From Escallonia rubra (lineage: Eukaryota > Streptophyta > Magnoliopsida > Escalloniales > Escalloniaceae): DNA of 64,000 nucleotides. A program made the position numbers and the translations under genes. The notes beneath the pieces were generated by a model. The model searched no databases. It worked only from the letters and a program-made list of their open reading frames with translations, and was not told where the DNA came from. Where the stretch lies: assembly GCA_033065855.1 (NCBI GenBank), contig JAVXUO010001992.1, positions 1-64,000 of the forward strand, read 5' to 3'. Below, in pieces: positions 31,646 to 43,950 of this stretch. Position 1 is the stretch's first letter. Every line of letters begins with the position of its first letter.

Positions 31646-33709
31646 GTGTTTTAAAATTGGCACCCAACATCAAAAATTCAAAAAACTTGACTTCCATCAT
31701 CAAATGGCGGTCAAAATGCATGTTGACCAGACGTCTGTTAGTTTATCAGGGGCAAAATGGTCTTATTGCCCCTTAAAGCATATAGATGTCATCCTAATCA
31801 GCTATACAATATCTCGATCTCGCCTTCGACGACCATGCCAGCGCCCCCTCAAGGCCGATTGAGCCCAATGAGTGGCGGCAGATCTTGGATTGGTAATCTG
31901 GTAGCAACAAGGCAGTGTAGAGGTGGTTGACCGGTGAAGAGAAGAAGAGAGACCCAGCGGCCGGTTGATCAGCGGTTGGCCAGTGGTCCACAGATCTGGC
32001 GACGGAGGGAGTAAAAGGTTGGTGGTTGGATTGGTGGCTGCTCCAGTGGCACATCGGCAGATCTGGTGGTCACAAAATCTGGCAACAGCGTCGACATCAC
32101 AGTGGCACGGCAGCACGACACCGTCCTTGGTGGTCGATTGGCTGTTGGCGCCCCCATCGCCGGTGGCTGATTATGTCCTCGCCAAATACACCTAAGCACG
32201 CACAGACAGCGACACATCGACGTGTCAGGAATGAGATTAGGTCTTCACTGCTAGTGGCTGTTTGTTGGTGACGTTGCCCTCTTTCTTTTCTCTTCTGCTA
32301 TTGGAGGAAAAATGACGTGGAGAGCCAATTGGGCCATGTGTAACCGATTGGAATGACATGTATGCTTTAAGGGGCAATAAGACTATTTTTTCCCTTAAAA
32401 ACTAGGGCAAATTACACTTATATCCATGAGGTTAGGGTATAATTACAGTCAAGGACAACGAGTTTCAAAATGTAACATTCCGTGATCAAACACTTTTAAA
32501 ATGGATCAGCCGTGTCCATCCCAAAAATTGTACCAAAAATGATGTCATCAATATGTATTCAAAATGTACGATTAAAATACGATACTATTGAAAAATATTG
32601 AAAAATATATATGATTATTTATCAGTTTTATTTATCAGTTTTAGTTTTAGGATATTCTTGAAACCCTAATTTGCAAATTAGGATTTTCTTGAAACCCTAA
32701 TTTTCAATTTAGGGTTTTCTTGAAAAATATCCAATAGAATAATTTAAATGTTCAAATTAGGATTAAGGATTTTTGGATTAAGGTTTTTAGAATAATTATT
32801 TTGTCTTCACCGGCTAACTCACCGGCAGCCCCTTCCCCTCGCCCCACGCCGGCAACCCCTTCCCCTCGCCCCACGCCGACAGCCCTCTCCCCTCGCCCTA
32901 CGCCGGCAGTCCCTTCCCTCTTACACGCCATGGCAGCCCCACTACCGGCAGCACACGCGGTCGCCGACGACTAACTCCGTTCCCAGCGCCTTCACCGAAA
33001 TGCCCCTTCATCGTGCCTCTGCGAGCATCGCGCCGATACGACCGTGCCGTTACCACTACAACCGTCCGGTCAGCAGCCCGTCGCCGGCCAGCAACTCCGA
33101 TCAGCAGCCCCACGCTCCTTCACCGAGCACCATCACCAACGCCTCAGCGCCGCAACCATTTCGCAGCTGCCACCGCCGCCCGAGATTTATCACCGGCGCC
33201 ATCTCGAGGGAAGGCGACGGGAAAGGGGAAGGGGGAGGGTGGGGGCGACGGGGAAGGGGAAGGGTGCGGCGACAGGCGAAGGGGTGCTGTCGATGGTGTT
33301 GAGACAGAAATGGCCAAATGGGCTTGGGGGTGGGGGGGAGTAATGACATTAATGGCATTAAAAATAAGAAGATGAAATAATGGCATTGAAAAATAAATAA
33401 GGTTCCAACTCAGGGGTAATAAAGTCTTTTCATTAAACCGTTAGGGTTTTTAAGATTCCGTTTGGTCAATGGACATAAGTATAATTTGTCCAAACTATTG
33501 TCCTTGGCTGTAATTACCCCTAAATCTCAGGGATATAGGTGTAATTTGCCCTAAAAACTAATAGGCGTCTGGTCAACAGGCATTTTGACCGTCATTTGGT
33601 GATGGAAGTCAAGTTTTTTGAATTTTTAGTGTTGGGTGCCAATTTTAAAACATTGGGGTGCTGGGTGCAACTGAACACTAAGTATGGGGTGTAGCGTAAA
33701 ATTAATCCT
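31590..33709. mobile_element. Mutator-like element with ~155-bp terminal inverted repeats and 8-bp target duplication
   Basis: Bases 31590-31745 (AGGATTAATTTTACGCTACA...) match the reverse complement of 33555-33709 over about 155 bp with few mismatches. TAATGTGC flanks it on both sides (31582-31589 and 33710-33717). Long inverted repeats and an 8-9 bp duplication point to a MULE-type non-autonomous element. The interior is GC-rich at 31800-32300 and has no transposase. A second element is nested at 32405-33551. Confidence 0.85.
32405..33551. mobile_element. Nested inverted-repeat element with 9-bp target duplication
   Basis: Ends GGGCAAATTACACTTATATC and, in reverse complement of the right side, GGGCAAATTACACCTATATC. 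The 9-bp duplication TAAAAACTA is exact (32396-32404 and 33552-33560), as expected for Mutator-like elements. The interior 32810-33340 is GC-rich, including four ~29-bp units of CACGCCGGCAACCCCTTCCC type (about 32815-32925), and carries frames of 70-120 aa that are composition-driven. Confidence 0.88.
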
Positions 33710-33717
33710 TAATGTGC

Positions 33718-35019
33718 ATGATGATGTAGCACGAACACAAAGATTTGGCAAGTGGTGCATTGCGAGTAGCATTTGCTAAGGCTTAACTTATCATTTCTTA
33801 GACGGGGGAAACAATGAAAAGGCTGGTACATAATATTTATTTAGCGTTAAAATCAAATACACCTCCATTAAATTCAAACAACTTCTGAGAACAAAGTCAA
33901 TAGTAAAACTCAAATGCAAGTGTACCAGCAGATTGGCTTTGTGAACGTGGTGTTTTGAATTGTGGAAGTTTCGGAGGACGTAGGAGCCAAAGGGAACAGG
34001 AGGACAATGAGATGTAAACGACATGTTCTAGTGTATGCCATAAGCCCAATAAGTATGAAGCTAGTGGTGTCTCGTCTCATGCCATCATACACTAAGCATT
34101 AGGTCATGCAAAAGGTGATGGCTACCTAGACAAAATTGAGGTGAATGATCTCCATGCTTAATTCTGTACCCTTAATATGTTCCCCATCCTGGAAATGTTA
34201 TTTCTTGTCTCTTAGTTTCTTGTCCTAAGACTCTTTGATGAGATAACCTTGAATATTTGGTCTGGTAACATAAGATTCCTAGCTTTAGATTCTTAGCATA
34301 GAGTAAAGCATTTGAAACCACTATTCAAAGTTATCATACGAGATGATAGAGCTGGTTAACATGAAATGATTATAAGTTGATAGAATTTTCAAATTAACAA
34401 GTTAATGAGGTTATATAGGCTATTAGTACAACAAGACGAGATTAAAGAGAGATGGAAACGTTACTTCGGCAAGCTGTTTAATGTTAAAAGTAAAATGATT
34501 TATAGACCTCGATATCCAATCGGTGATACTAGATGGAGGTTTGTTCGTATGATTACAACAATTGGGGTAAAGGAAAGCGGTTAAAAGGAAGAAGAAGGAA
34601 TCGGTTAAAGGAAGCGGTATGGTACTGGACCAGAAGGCATCCCTATTCTGAGGTTTGGAGATAGTTATGCAATGTAGATTGGTTAACTAATGTAGCGTCG
34701 GATAAAGCTTTTGTTTTTAGCTTTATTCATGTTTCGTAGAGAGATTGGTTCTTCTTTTTTTTTTCCTTTTCCCTGAGTTTTTAAAGTAGTTGTCTATTTG
34801 AGCTTGTTTACGAAAACTCCACTTTGGAATTTTGAGTTTCGATTTTTGTTTTGAAATCCAACATTCAAGCTTCATTAGAAGCAATTTGCAACCAATATTT
34901 TCACAATATCCACTCCTTATTTTACCATTTCCACTCTTCCCACTAGTAACCAACTCAAGCCCATATACACATTACCACCAGACAACCTGCTATCACCACT
35001 CGTAGTCACCCCTTCGTTG
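33718..35019. other. AT-rich DNA, nothing recognised
   Basis: No domain-bearing frame. A T-rich block (34745-34880) may be one end of an element whose other end lies near 35520-35600, but I could not align the ends well enough to call it. Confidence 0.45.
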
Positions 35020-35340
35020 CTACCTACAGATCTGCCCCGTCGCCGTACCACCGCCCTCACCACCCATATATGTGCCCCACCGTCGCCACCTCATGGCTAT
35101 CACCACCAATAGATCTGCCCCACCGTCGCCACCCCGCCGCAATCGCAACCCACATACCTGCCCTAATGTCGCCACCCCACTGCCATCGATATTAAATATG
35201 ATCTCAACCCATTGCGGCCACCTCACAGTTGTAGCCACAAACAGATCTGCTCCACCATCGCCACCCCACCGCCATCGCCACCGATAGATTTGTACCACTA
35301 TCGCCACTCCACCACCCGCAGATCTTCCGCATCGCCGTCT
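35020..35340 (+). repeat. GC-rich tandem repeat of AGATCTGCCCCACCGTCGCC type
   Basis: Units of about 60-75 bp with the core AGATCTGCCCCACCGTCGCCACC recur at roughly 35028, 35108, 35240 and 35323 with diverged copies between. Frames on both strands are open because of the triplet-like composition; there is no known domain. Confidence 0.65.
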
Positions 35341-35976
35341 CTTTTCTGTTGCTCCCCATAATAGCTTGTCTGCTCAAAATAAAAGCATGTCAATCAATGT
35401 GGAAAAGGTTTCTTTGTAGACCAAAGTTCCAATTGATGGTGGTGATGTTGTGAATTTGATTGGGGGGCAGGGGGTGGTGGTTCAGAGGTGGCCGGGAGTG
35501 GTTCGTTGGAGAAGAAAAGGCAATTTCAAGGTTGAGGAAAAATTAAGAAAAATAGTAAATAAATAAACTCAAAATAAAAACTGGCTAACCAAACACAGAT
35601 ATGTTTCTATGAAAAATGAAACCAGAAGAGGGTTTAATTTAGTTCTTTTGAAAACTGAAATCCAAAAATCACAAGGGTTTCGAACACACCCCAAGTTGTT
35701 GAATAAGATTTTGAACTCAAACAAAATGGAATATTTGGAGAAAAATCACTTCAATTACCTATATAACAAAAAAAGGGTAGAAAAAGTTGTAGCACCTAAT
35801 TCATGATCATAGCTTTGAGATAGGGTAATTGAACATAACTAGAAATGCATGCAGACAAAAGGTCTGAGAAGCACTACGGTTTCCATGCCTGCGAAATCGA
35901 TATTTGAAGCTGTTTCCTAGACGAGGCAACTGATAAAGAGATTGAAAACAAAGGATCTTCAAATGCTATTTAAATA

Positions 35977-37045
35977 GGATAAACTGCATAGGGGCCCCTT
36001 GTGGTTTGGTTGAGTTGCGAAACATACTTAACGTTTCAATTTTTGCAAATGCACACCTATATTGTTGATTTTGTTGCACCAGTTAGAACATTTGTTTATT
36101 TTAATCATAAATTTGGTACACATGTCATTCTTTTGGGTAAGACCAAATGATTTCTTCCTAGAGCCCTATTTTGCCCCCTTTATCCTCCATCTTCTTCACG
36201 TCGTCCAAGCGCCACCCAAACCCCACCCTATCACCACTGCCAAGATCCCTACATATCAACCACCTCAGCCCCGCCCAAGCAAAACCTTAGCTACTGCCAC
36301 GCTTCCTGCATCTCAGCCAGCTTAATGCACCCAAACCTAACCCAAGCCGCGCACAACCCCCACCCCCCCCCCCCCCCCCGAACTTTTCTGAATCCAGCCA
36401 CTCCAAGCCCCATCCTAAACCAAACCCTAGCCACCGACAACCTCCCTTCATCTAACCACCCAAGCCCCACCAAAACCAAAACCTAGCTGCCACCAAGCTC
36501 CTAGATCATCTGAACTACCTCAGCTAATTCCACCACCACCTTCATGTAATTAGCCGCCTTCACCTCCCATCATCCCAGGCTTGAGACAATAATCACCAAC
36601 CCTCATCTCTAATCTGCCATAGATTCAACCATATATTCCTTTGTGCTACAATCATCAACCTTTCATGTATCAACCTCTAGGACCACGGTGATACCCCATC
36701 TCCCGCCCTTATAACAAAACTTTAGTCCAACCAAAACACGAAAACCAACTGTATAACTTCAATTCATTGGTAGGAATCGAGAGTGGGTTTTTGTTCCATC
36801 TTTATCAGTTATCTTGAATTTGTGATCCAATGGGCGATGTCATGGGTTTGTATTGCTAGCAGTGATGGTGTGGGTGGTGTGAGAAAAGGAGATTCGAAAG
36901 GGAATTCTGGTCATTTGAGAAGCTCTATTAAAAGTTTTGAAAATTGCAACAAATGAAAACAACAGGGCCCAATTGCAAAAGTTGAAACCTGAAGTGCGTT
37001 TTTGCAACTAGGCCAAACCACAAGGGGCTCCTATGCAGTTTACCC
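35977..37045. mobile_element. Inverted-repeat element, ~75-bp ends (GGATAAACTGCATAGG)
   Basis: The left end GGATAAACTGCATAGGGGCC and the reverse complement of the right end (GGGTAAACTGCATAGGAGCC) agree over about 75 bp including CCCCTTGTGGTTTGG. The interior (36190-36510) is C-rich with repeated CACCCAAACCCCACCC-like words. The target duplication is only weakly visible (AT-rich flanks). A Mutator-like MITE is likely. Confidence 0.75.
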
Positions 37046-38399
37046 TTAGAAATAAGATAGATAATAATCAAGGAAAGTTGTACGGTGGGTTTCTGAGAAG
37101 AGTGCCTACCACATGTATAAATGTTACTAAGCAAATTTATGACGGAGCAACTACTGGTTATCTATATAAAAAAAAAAAAGAACAGGAAACAAACAAGAAC
37201 TAAGTAGGTGGGATATATCGAGCCCTCTCAACAAGAGGTCATCGAAGACTAAGCAAATGTCATTTTAATAAGGAAAGAAATCTGGGATGTCACATAACAT
37301 TTGTCACCCATGAGCTACAAATGAAAATCATCGTCAATCTAGGGCACAACCATACAAATAGAGTCGCCGTCACAACAAAGATCAAAAGAAGATGAGCTGA
37401 GCTCGTCCAACTATAAAATGAAAACTTGGAGGAATAAAACGCCTTGAACACACACTCAAGACAACAACACTTTCATTTCTACGATTGAGTGATTTATTAT
37501 CTACACGACTTATTGTCCACCTTGGTCCGAAAGCTCCTTCGTGCCTCAAGGCCAAAATGGCAATGCCTCATGCACAAACAAACAAAAGTTCCTCAATATA
37601 TTGGCACCATGCATGGGACCGACGAGAGGTGTTGCGGGAAGTTAATCGCCTCGTGTAAATTCCCCTGCATTTTTCGACATCTGAAAGAGAATGAATCTTA
37701 TTGTCGAAGGATCAATCTAAAAATCCGATCATTCCTATATCATTTCATAAGCTACCTTGGATATGAGGTGATGCTAATCGAAAGGCTCTCAATGCTTTCA
37801 TGCCCACACCGGAGCTCCCTCGCCAGGACGCTAATGTTTTGGGACAAATGTCCAAATCCTAGAAAAACAAGTCGAAAGTCTGTTGTGCTTATGGGGATGA
37901 GAAATCCACTTTCCGCAAAATGTACCATTTTCAAGACAAACCCGCGAACGAGCCTCAAGACCATAGTGGAATATACCTCTGTGCCCAGCAGGAAGGAAGT
38001 AAAAAGGCATCTCTACAATAAGCACTAGCAAGACACTAACAAGCATACTTGTTTCATTCGATTTTGTAAGTATTTGTCACCAAAAGCACTGTAAACATAG
38101 TCATACATATTTGTCCGTAATATCTTTTTGAATTTTTATTCGCTTTACTCTGTTTCGAAGTTAGTCGTTTTGAATGCTCATTTCTCCACATTTCTCCATG
38201 AAAGAATTGAGTTGTTTGTTCTCTTCACAAGTCCTAGTATTGGCATTAGAGTTTAGTTCACTTGGCTTGATTACTTACCATTGGACATTATAGTCTTCAT
38301 TCATGCCTATCCAACCACACTGAGTTCTCTTAGCAATTCATTTCTTCAGAAAACATATGCGCAGTATTTGTTTTTCACGCTTAATTGTTGTACTGGATT
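37046..38399. other. Unassigned DNA with one weak frame
   Basis: A plus-strand frame of 179 aa (37489-38028) has no recognisable domain and ordinary AT-rich composition. It could be decayed retroelement sequence. I do not call it a gene. Confidence 0.4.
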
Positions 38400-38827
38400 T
38401 GTAGAGGAATATACTAGATTCCGCACCAAGCAATAAAGAAGAGAATCGAAAAACAATAATAGAAAATAGAGACACAAGATTTACGTGGTTCGGCGAAAGC
38501 CTACTCCACGGTGGTAGCAGCGATTTCACTATGTTTTTCACTGGAGATTACAGACATTTGTCTCTCTCAACAAACTCTCTGAAAGAATGGCTCCTCTCTT
38601 TTCAAGAAAGACTTTTTCTACTCAAAGAATGACTCTTCTCTCTTCTCCCTTGTACTTTAAACATAATACAAGACAACATATATATACTTAGAGATAAGTA
38701 GTGATTTTCTCTAAATAACCAATGTGGGACAAGACTTATATACTTAAGTCCAAGTCACAATCTTCTTTGAATTACCGATGTGGGACACCCACACATTCTG
38801 GATTTTTATCCAAGACACATCATCACA
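38400..38827 (-). repeat. Copia 3' LTR
   Basis: Plus-strand TGTAGAGGAATATACTAG at the start and CATCATCACA at the end. It has about 10 extra bases (AATATACTAG) near the start relative to the other LTR, plus scattered substitutions. Confidence 0.9.
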
Positions 38828-38840
38828 AATCTCCACCTTG
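38828..38840 (-). promoter_or_regulatory. Copia polypurine tract
   Basis: On the minus strand CAAGGTGGAGATT lies directly before the 3' LTR, the usual position of the plus-strand primer. Confidence 0.75.
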
Positions 38841-38915
38841 GCTTAGATAAAACAAGCCACAAACAATATGAAAATATCATCTGCTGCTACCATACCTGCC
38901 CCCTAAGGCTGCACC

Positions 38916-39730
38916 TCAAATAATGTTGATATTGATCAAATCTAAGCAATGCTTAAACTTGATCTCTGGAATATGCTTTGTCATCATGTCCGCTAGATTT
39001 TCATCTGTGGCAATCTTCTCTACCATAACAGTACCCTGAGAAACCACGTCCCAAATAAAATGAAACCTGACATCAATGTGCTTGGTCCGCTCATGGAACA
39101 TCTGATTTTTGGTCAGATGTATGGCACTTTGGCTATTGCAGTAAACAGTGCTAAACTCCTGCTTCAATCCCAAATCACCAACCAAGCCTTTCAACCAAAT
39201 GGCTTCCTTCACTGCTTCGGTCACCGCTATGTACTCAGCCTCTGTAGTAGACAAGGCAACAATAGTCTGAAGAGTAGCCTTCCAACTGATCACACAGCTC
39301 AAAAAAGTAAAGATATATCCTGTCAAATATCTCCTCCTATCCAAATCTCCAGCGTAGTCTGAATCTACATATCCAATAACACTACCATTCGCATTACTGC
39401 CTCGATGGTAGACTAAACCAGTATCCGTAGTACCTCTCAGATATCGAAGTATCCATTTCACTGCCTGCCAATGAGCTTTCCTAGGATTACCCATGTACCT
39501 GCTAACCACACTGACTGCATGAGAAATATTTGGTCTCGTATAAACCATAGCATACATGAGACTACCCAATGACTAGCATATGGAACACACGCCATGTGCT
39601 CCACCTTCTCCAGGGTCTGAGGGGAATCAGCTGCTGAAAGCTTGAAGTGTGCCGCCAAAGGAGTAGTCACATGTTTAGAGTTTTTCATACCAAAGCGCTG
39701 CAGTACTCGCTTAATGTATTTTTTTTAGGA
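38916..39730 (-). pseudogene. Copia RNase H remnant
   Basis: The main frame (39569-38916) reads [57 protein letters not shown] and HIDVRFHFI, the conserved copia RNase H domain with its Asp and Glu residues. The upstream piece (39688-39600) with SKHVTTPLAAHFKLS is in another frame, so a frameshift lies near 39575-39590. Otherwise the domain is well kept. Confidence 0.85.
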
Positions 39731-39742
39731 CAAGTACAAAAT

Positions 39743-40650
39743 TCATGCAGGTCTATCCCTCTGAATCTCCATACCTAATATCCTATTTGCTGCACCCAAG
39801 TTTTTCATCTCAAATTCTCTTTTCAACTGCTCTTTCAAACCGTTGACATCTAACATCGATTTTGCAGCAATCAACATGTCATCAACATACAACAAGTATT
39901 TATGAGAACCATCCGTGAACCTCTGGTGATACACACAACTGTCATAGGCACTCCTAGTGTAACCTCTCTCTGCCATGAAAGTGTCGAACCGCTTAGACCA
40001 CTGCCTTGGAAATTGGTTTAATCCATACAAGGATTTCTTCAACAAGAAAACATGATCTTCCTTATCTTAGATCACGAATCCCTCTGGTTGACGTATGAAT
40101 ATATGTTCTTCCAACTCACCATGTAGAAAAGCTGTCTTGACATCCAACTGTTCTAACTCCAAGTCATATAGAGAAACCATAGCAAGCAACACTCTTATCG
40201 AAGTATGTTTTACTACAGGAGAAAATATTTCATTGTAATCAATACCTTCTCTTTGAGTAAAACCCTTAGCTACCAAGCGTGCTTTATACCTTGCATCTTC
40301 CGTTCCAGGAATTCCCTCCTTCTTCTTGTAAACTCATTTGCAACCAACAATCTTCTGACCCACATGCGGTTTCACCAATTCCCACGTTTGATTTTTGTAA
40401 AGAGATTTCATCTCCTCACTCATAGCAACTATCCACTGTGCTGATTCCGTGCTCTTGATGGCCTCTTTGTATGTAACAGGCTCTTCAACCTCAATACTCT
40501 CTGCCACACTAAGAGCATAAGCAACCATATCCGCATATCCATACTTCTGAGGATGTCGAATTTCTCTTCTCGGTCTATTTCTGGCAATGTTATACTACTG
40601 TTCCTGAGGTTCTTCATTCTCCTCAGTAGAATGAGAACCATCATCATCAT
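39743..40650 (-). pseudogene. Copia reverse transcriptase remnant
   Basis: Three pieces, 40528-40334, 40276-40067 and 40045-39743, make the RT_2 domain: EAIKSTESAQWIVAMSEEM, then VAKGFTQREGIDYNEIFSPV and QLDVKTAFLHGELEE, then KSLYGLNQFPRQW and the intact active site YVDDM. At least two in-frame stops separate the pieces: a TGA after IVGCK near 40335, where copia RTs usually have Trp, and a TAA after GFVI near 40066. The active site is sound but a full-length enzyme cannot be made. Confidence 0.88.
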
Positions 40651-40681
40651 CTGTAGGAATTATAGGCAAAGAATCTGGAGC

Positions 40682-41614
40682 TCAAACCTCTAGCTCCACC
40701 TTCTCCCTGACACCGTGGTCTTTTCCTGCATCAATCAACTCATTCTTCTTCGAAAGCATCGAAGACTCATCAAAGGTCACATCTCTGCTAATTAGGAACC
40801 TGGATGACTTAGAATCAAGACACCACAACCAGTACCTTTTTACCCCATTTGCATAGCCTAAGAAAATGCACTTCTTTGCTCTCGGCTCAAGTTTACCATC
40901 ATTAACATGAGCATAAGCAGGAAAACTAAATATCCTCAAATTTTCATAATTAGCATGCTTACCAGACCAAACTTCTTCAAGAGTCTTGCAATCAATTGCA
41001 GTCGATGGAGACCTATTTACCAAATATGCAGATGTATTAACAGCTTCTGCCCAAAATTCTTTCGATAACCCGGCATTTGAAAGCATACATCGAGCCTTCT
41101 CAAGGAGAGTCCTATTCATCCGTTCTGCAACCCCATTCTGTTGTGGCGTTTTTCTAACAGGGCGATGCCTCACTATGCCTTCATTCTTGCAGAACTTAGT
41201 AAACTCATCCAAGCAGAATTTCATGCCATTGTCAGTCCTCAAGCATTTAATTTCTTTGCCGGTTTGTTTTTCCATCATCATCTTAAACTGCTTCCACTGA
41301 ACAAAGACATCACTCTTCTTTTTCAAGATGTACACCCAGACCTTTCTTGAGAAGTCATCAATAAAGGTCAACATATATCTGCCACAACCCTTAGAAGGAA
41401 CCATGGAAGGACCCCAAAGATCTGAATGGATATAATCCACCGTACCTTTGGTGGTATGAATAGCTCGACTGAATTTCACCCTGCACTGCTTCCCAAAGAC
41501 ACAATGCTCACAAAAATCCAGCTTCCCGGTTTTCTTGCTTCCCAGCAAACCTTGTTTTCTTAGCACATCCATACCCATCTCACTCATATGCCCAATGCAA
41601 GACGCATATGCCAA
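40682..41614 (-). pseudogene. Copia integrase (long open piece, frameshifted from protease)
   Basis: 310 codons open. It shows the His-His-Cys-Cys zinc segment (GHMSEMGM ... FCEHCVFGK) and the catalytic core with DYIHSDLWGP (first Asp), CLRTDNG (second Asp) and QQNGVAERMNRTL (Glu). DNGMKF replaces the usual DNGGEF. The upstream frame runs into it out of phase at about 41584-41600, where five extra bases (CATTG) seem to have been inserted after LWHMRL. The real frame therefore enters from the protease piece, not from the ATG of the open frame. Confidence 0.88.
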
Positions 41615-42110
41615 AGCTTGGTAGTGTTAGAATCTATATCAGAAGATGAAGCTACTGCTGCTGCTCCTGTAATTGTGCTACCCTGTAACAAATAAAGACT
41701 ATTTTGTTTCAACCCCTTCATTACAACAAGAGTACCCTTCATTATCCTCATAACTCCACCTGCAGCCCGATAGCTACAACCATTGGAGTCAAGCGTACCC
41801 AAAGAAATCAAAATTTTCCTCAGCTCGGGAACGTGCCTGACATCAGTCAAAGTTCTCACAATACCATTATGCATCCTAATCTGAATTGAACCTATCCCAA
41901 CCACCTTACAGGCGACATCATTTTCCATAAGGACTTTACCACCATCAAATGAGAAATAAGTGGCAAACCAATCCCTATTGGGACACATATGATAGGAGCA
42001 ACCCATATCAAGAATCCACCCTCCATCTGAGGAACTGATAGTAACTGAGAGAACATCTGCACCATTAGAATTATCTTCTACTACTCCAGCATCAGCCATC
42101 TTAGAATTAT
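41584..42110 (-). pseudogene. Copia aspartic protease and pre-integrase region
   Basis: 171 codons: WILDMGCSYHMCPNRDWF near residue 30 is the copia protease active site, with Met in the place where D-S/T-G is expected, so catalysis is doubtful. The pre-integrase segment follows (VRHVPELRKILISLG, then TTKLWHMRL). Upstream it is out of frame with gag by one base at an A-run near 42105-42115. Confidence 0.85.
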
Positions 42111-42654
42111 CTTTTTTCTTCCATTTTACGCTCAGGACAATCCTTTCTGTAATGCCCTTGCTTGTGACAATTTTAGCACTTCAATTTTCTGGTATTTGAC
42201 TGAGACCTCGATCTTCTTTTATTTCTAGACCCAGCATGGTCAGTGCTTCGGCCTCGAGCCATCAGACCGTCACCATGTTCTTCTCCCTTATTTTCTGAAA
42301 CCTTCTTCCTTAATTCCTGAGAATTTATCACAGCCTCAACCTCCTTCATGGAGATACTGTCCTTCCCATATAATAAGGTAGTAACAAGATATTCATATGA
42401 CCGAGGTAAAGAACACAGCAACATTAAAGCTTTACCCTCATCTTTTATCTTGATATCAATATTTTGCATGTCTAATATTACCTTGTTATATTCATCAAGA
42501 TGATCATTGATCAATGTACCTTCTTTCATACGAAGAGTATACAACCGTTGCTTTAAAGACAGGCGATTTGTCAGAGACTTCGTCATGTATAAGCTCTCCA
42601 ATTTCAGTCATAATCCAGCCGCAGTCGTTTCCTGAGACACCTTTCGCAACACGT
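42111..42654 (-). pseudogene. Copia gag, C-terminal part
   Basis: Continues the gag frame broken by the CACTA insertion: LESLYMTKSLTNRLSLKQRL, LNDHLDEYN-like and LLCSLPRSYEYLVTTLL are typical of the copia gag (UBN2) domain. A basic linker (RNKRRSRSQS) leads to the CCHC zinc knuckle, where the codon after the first Cys is TAA (42173-42175 region), so translation stops inside the knuckle; the remainder (NCHKQGHYRKDC) is still readable. Confidence 0.88.
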
Positions 42655-42669
42655 CACTACAAGAAAACA

Positions 42670-43170
42670 GGTTTTTAGTGACGGAAATTTCCGTCACTAA
42701 AAACGCAATTTCCGTCACTAAAAGTTTTAGTGACGGAAAATTCCGTCACACGCTTCCGTCACCTATACCCCCGTCACTAAAAAGCTGGTGACGGAATTAA
42801 CGATTCCGTCACTAAATTCAGTGACGAAATGGAGACATTTAGTGACGGAAAATTTCCGTCGCTAAAGGTATTTTATATTTCGAATATCTTTTTTTAATTT
42901 CGTATAAAACAATTGGTGACGGAAAATTCCGTCACATAAATACGTCACTAAAAATAATTAGTGACGGAAAATTCCGTCACATAAATACGTCACTAAAAAT
43001 AATTGGTGACGGAAAATTCCGTCACATAAATACGTCACAAAAAATAATTGGTGACGGAAAATTCCGTCACATGAAATACGTCACTAAAATAAATGGTGAC
43101 GGAAAAATTCCGTCACTAAAGGTATTTTATCAATGTTTTATGCTTTTAGCGACAAATCATAATCGTCGCT
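42670..43170. repeat. Left subterminal array of the CACTA element
   Basis: The ~54-bp unit GGTGACGGAAAATTCCGTCACATAAATACGTCACTAAAAATAATT repeats about four times at 42912-43110, with further inverted TTCCGTCAC / GTGACGGAA motifs on both sides. Confidence 0.9.
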
Positions 43171-43523
43171 AAAATTATAAAACAAAAGAAGTATAGTTCC
43201 ACCTATTTTTTTGAAATCCCATTTTTTTTTCAAACCTGTATACAACAAATCCATCAACTCATCAAGCACACAAAATCCATTACTACGTCAATCTTCAGAA
43301 AATCCATTACTACGTCAATCTCCACAAAATCCATTAACACAATATCCATTACCAAATCAACCTCCACAATTTTCATCAACACAAACTCCACAAGTTCACA
43401 AACACATAAAATACCAAGTCCAACACAAATCCTAAACTATCACATAGTAGCGATCATCCTTAAACATGAAAGTAAGTTGATGTTTAAACCTTTCAAATTA
43501 AAGAGAGGGGATTAGTTGGTCAC

Positions 43524-43950
43524 TCAATTTCCATCCTCATCAAGGTCATACTCCTCATTGGCATCCAAATCATCATTGTCATCATCATCATCCTCCTCAG
43601 TATTTCTGGATGGCTGCACAATCATATAAAGATAAATTTAACTAACAATTACTAAAAATTCACATCATAAATAATATGGTGAAGAATCATGAATCATATA
43701 TGCCCGCACATAATCTAATTAGACTACACTTAAGTCATTATCTAAGCAAACTCACTATTTCCATTACCACGGTGATAGAACCCACCCAAAATCCCTTCCA
43801 CGCACACATACACACACATACATGAATATGTACCTCAGCCTGATGTCCCTCCACATGACATGCCTCTGGTTCCTTATGGTTTTGCATAAATTCTTCAAAG
43901 AATTTATGCATAAATTCTTCTTGGTGTAACCGGAAAGTATCGTAATATCT
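43524..43950 (-). pseudogene. Terminal exons of the CACTA accessory (TNPA-like) gene
   Basis: In one minus-strand frame 43920-43834 reads FFEEFMQNHKEPEACHVEGH and ends at a donor (GAG|GTACAT). After a 220-nt intron an acceptor (GATTGTGCAG) at 43614 opens an acidic exon PSRNTEEDDDDDNDDLDANE that stops at 43524; the phases agree. The coding sequence has no start here, because everything upstream has been replaced by the transposase fragment in another frame. A coiled-coil-like then acidic tail fits the C-terminus of plant En/Spm accessory proteins; the identification is inferred. Confidence 0.55.

Noticed and set aside
33013-33375. 120-aa frame and overlapping frames in the GC-rich interior of the nested element
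   Set aside because: Composition-driven; open in several frames and on both strands, no motif.
37489-38028. 179-aa plus-strand open frame
   Set aside because: No recognisable domain, no promoter or splice context, and AT-rich flanks full of decayed elements; may be remnant retroelement DNA but not supportable as a gene.
42670-43110. Regularly spaced repeats that could be mistaken for a CRISPR array
   Set aside because: They are palindromic CACTA subterminal motifs in a eukaryotic transposon, with no unique spacers and no cas genes.
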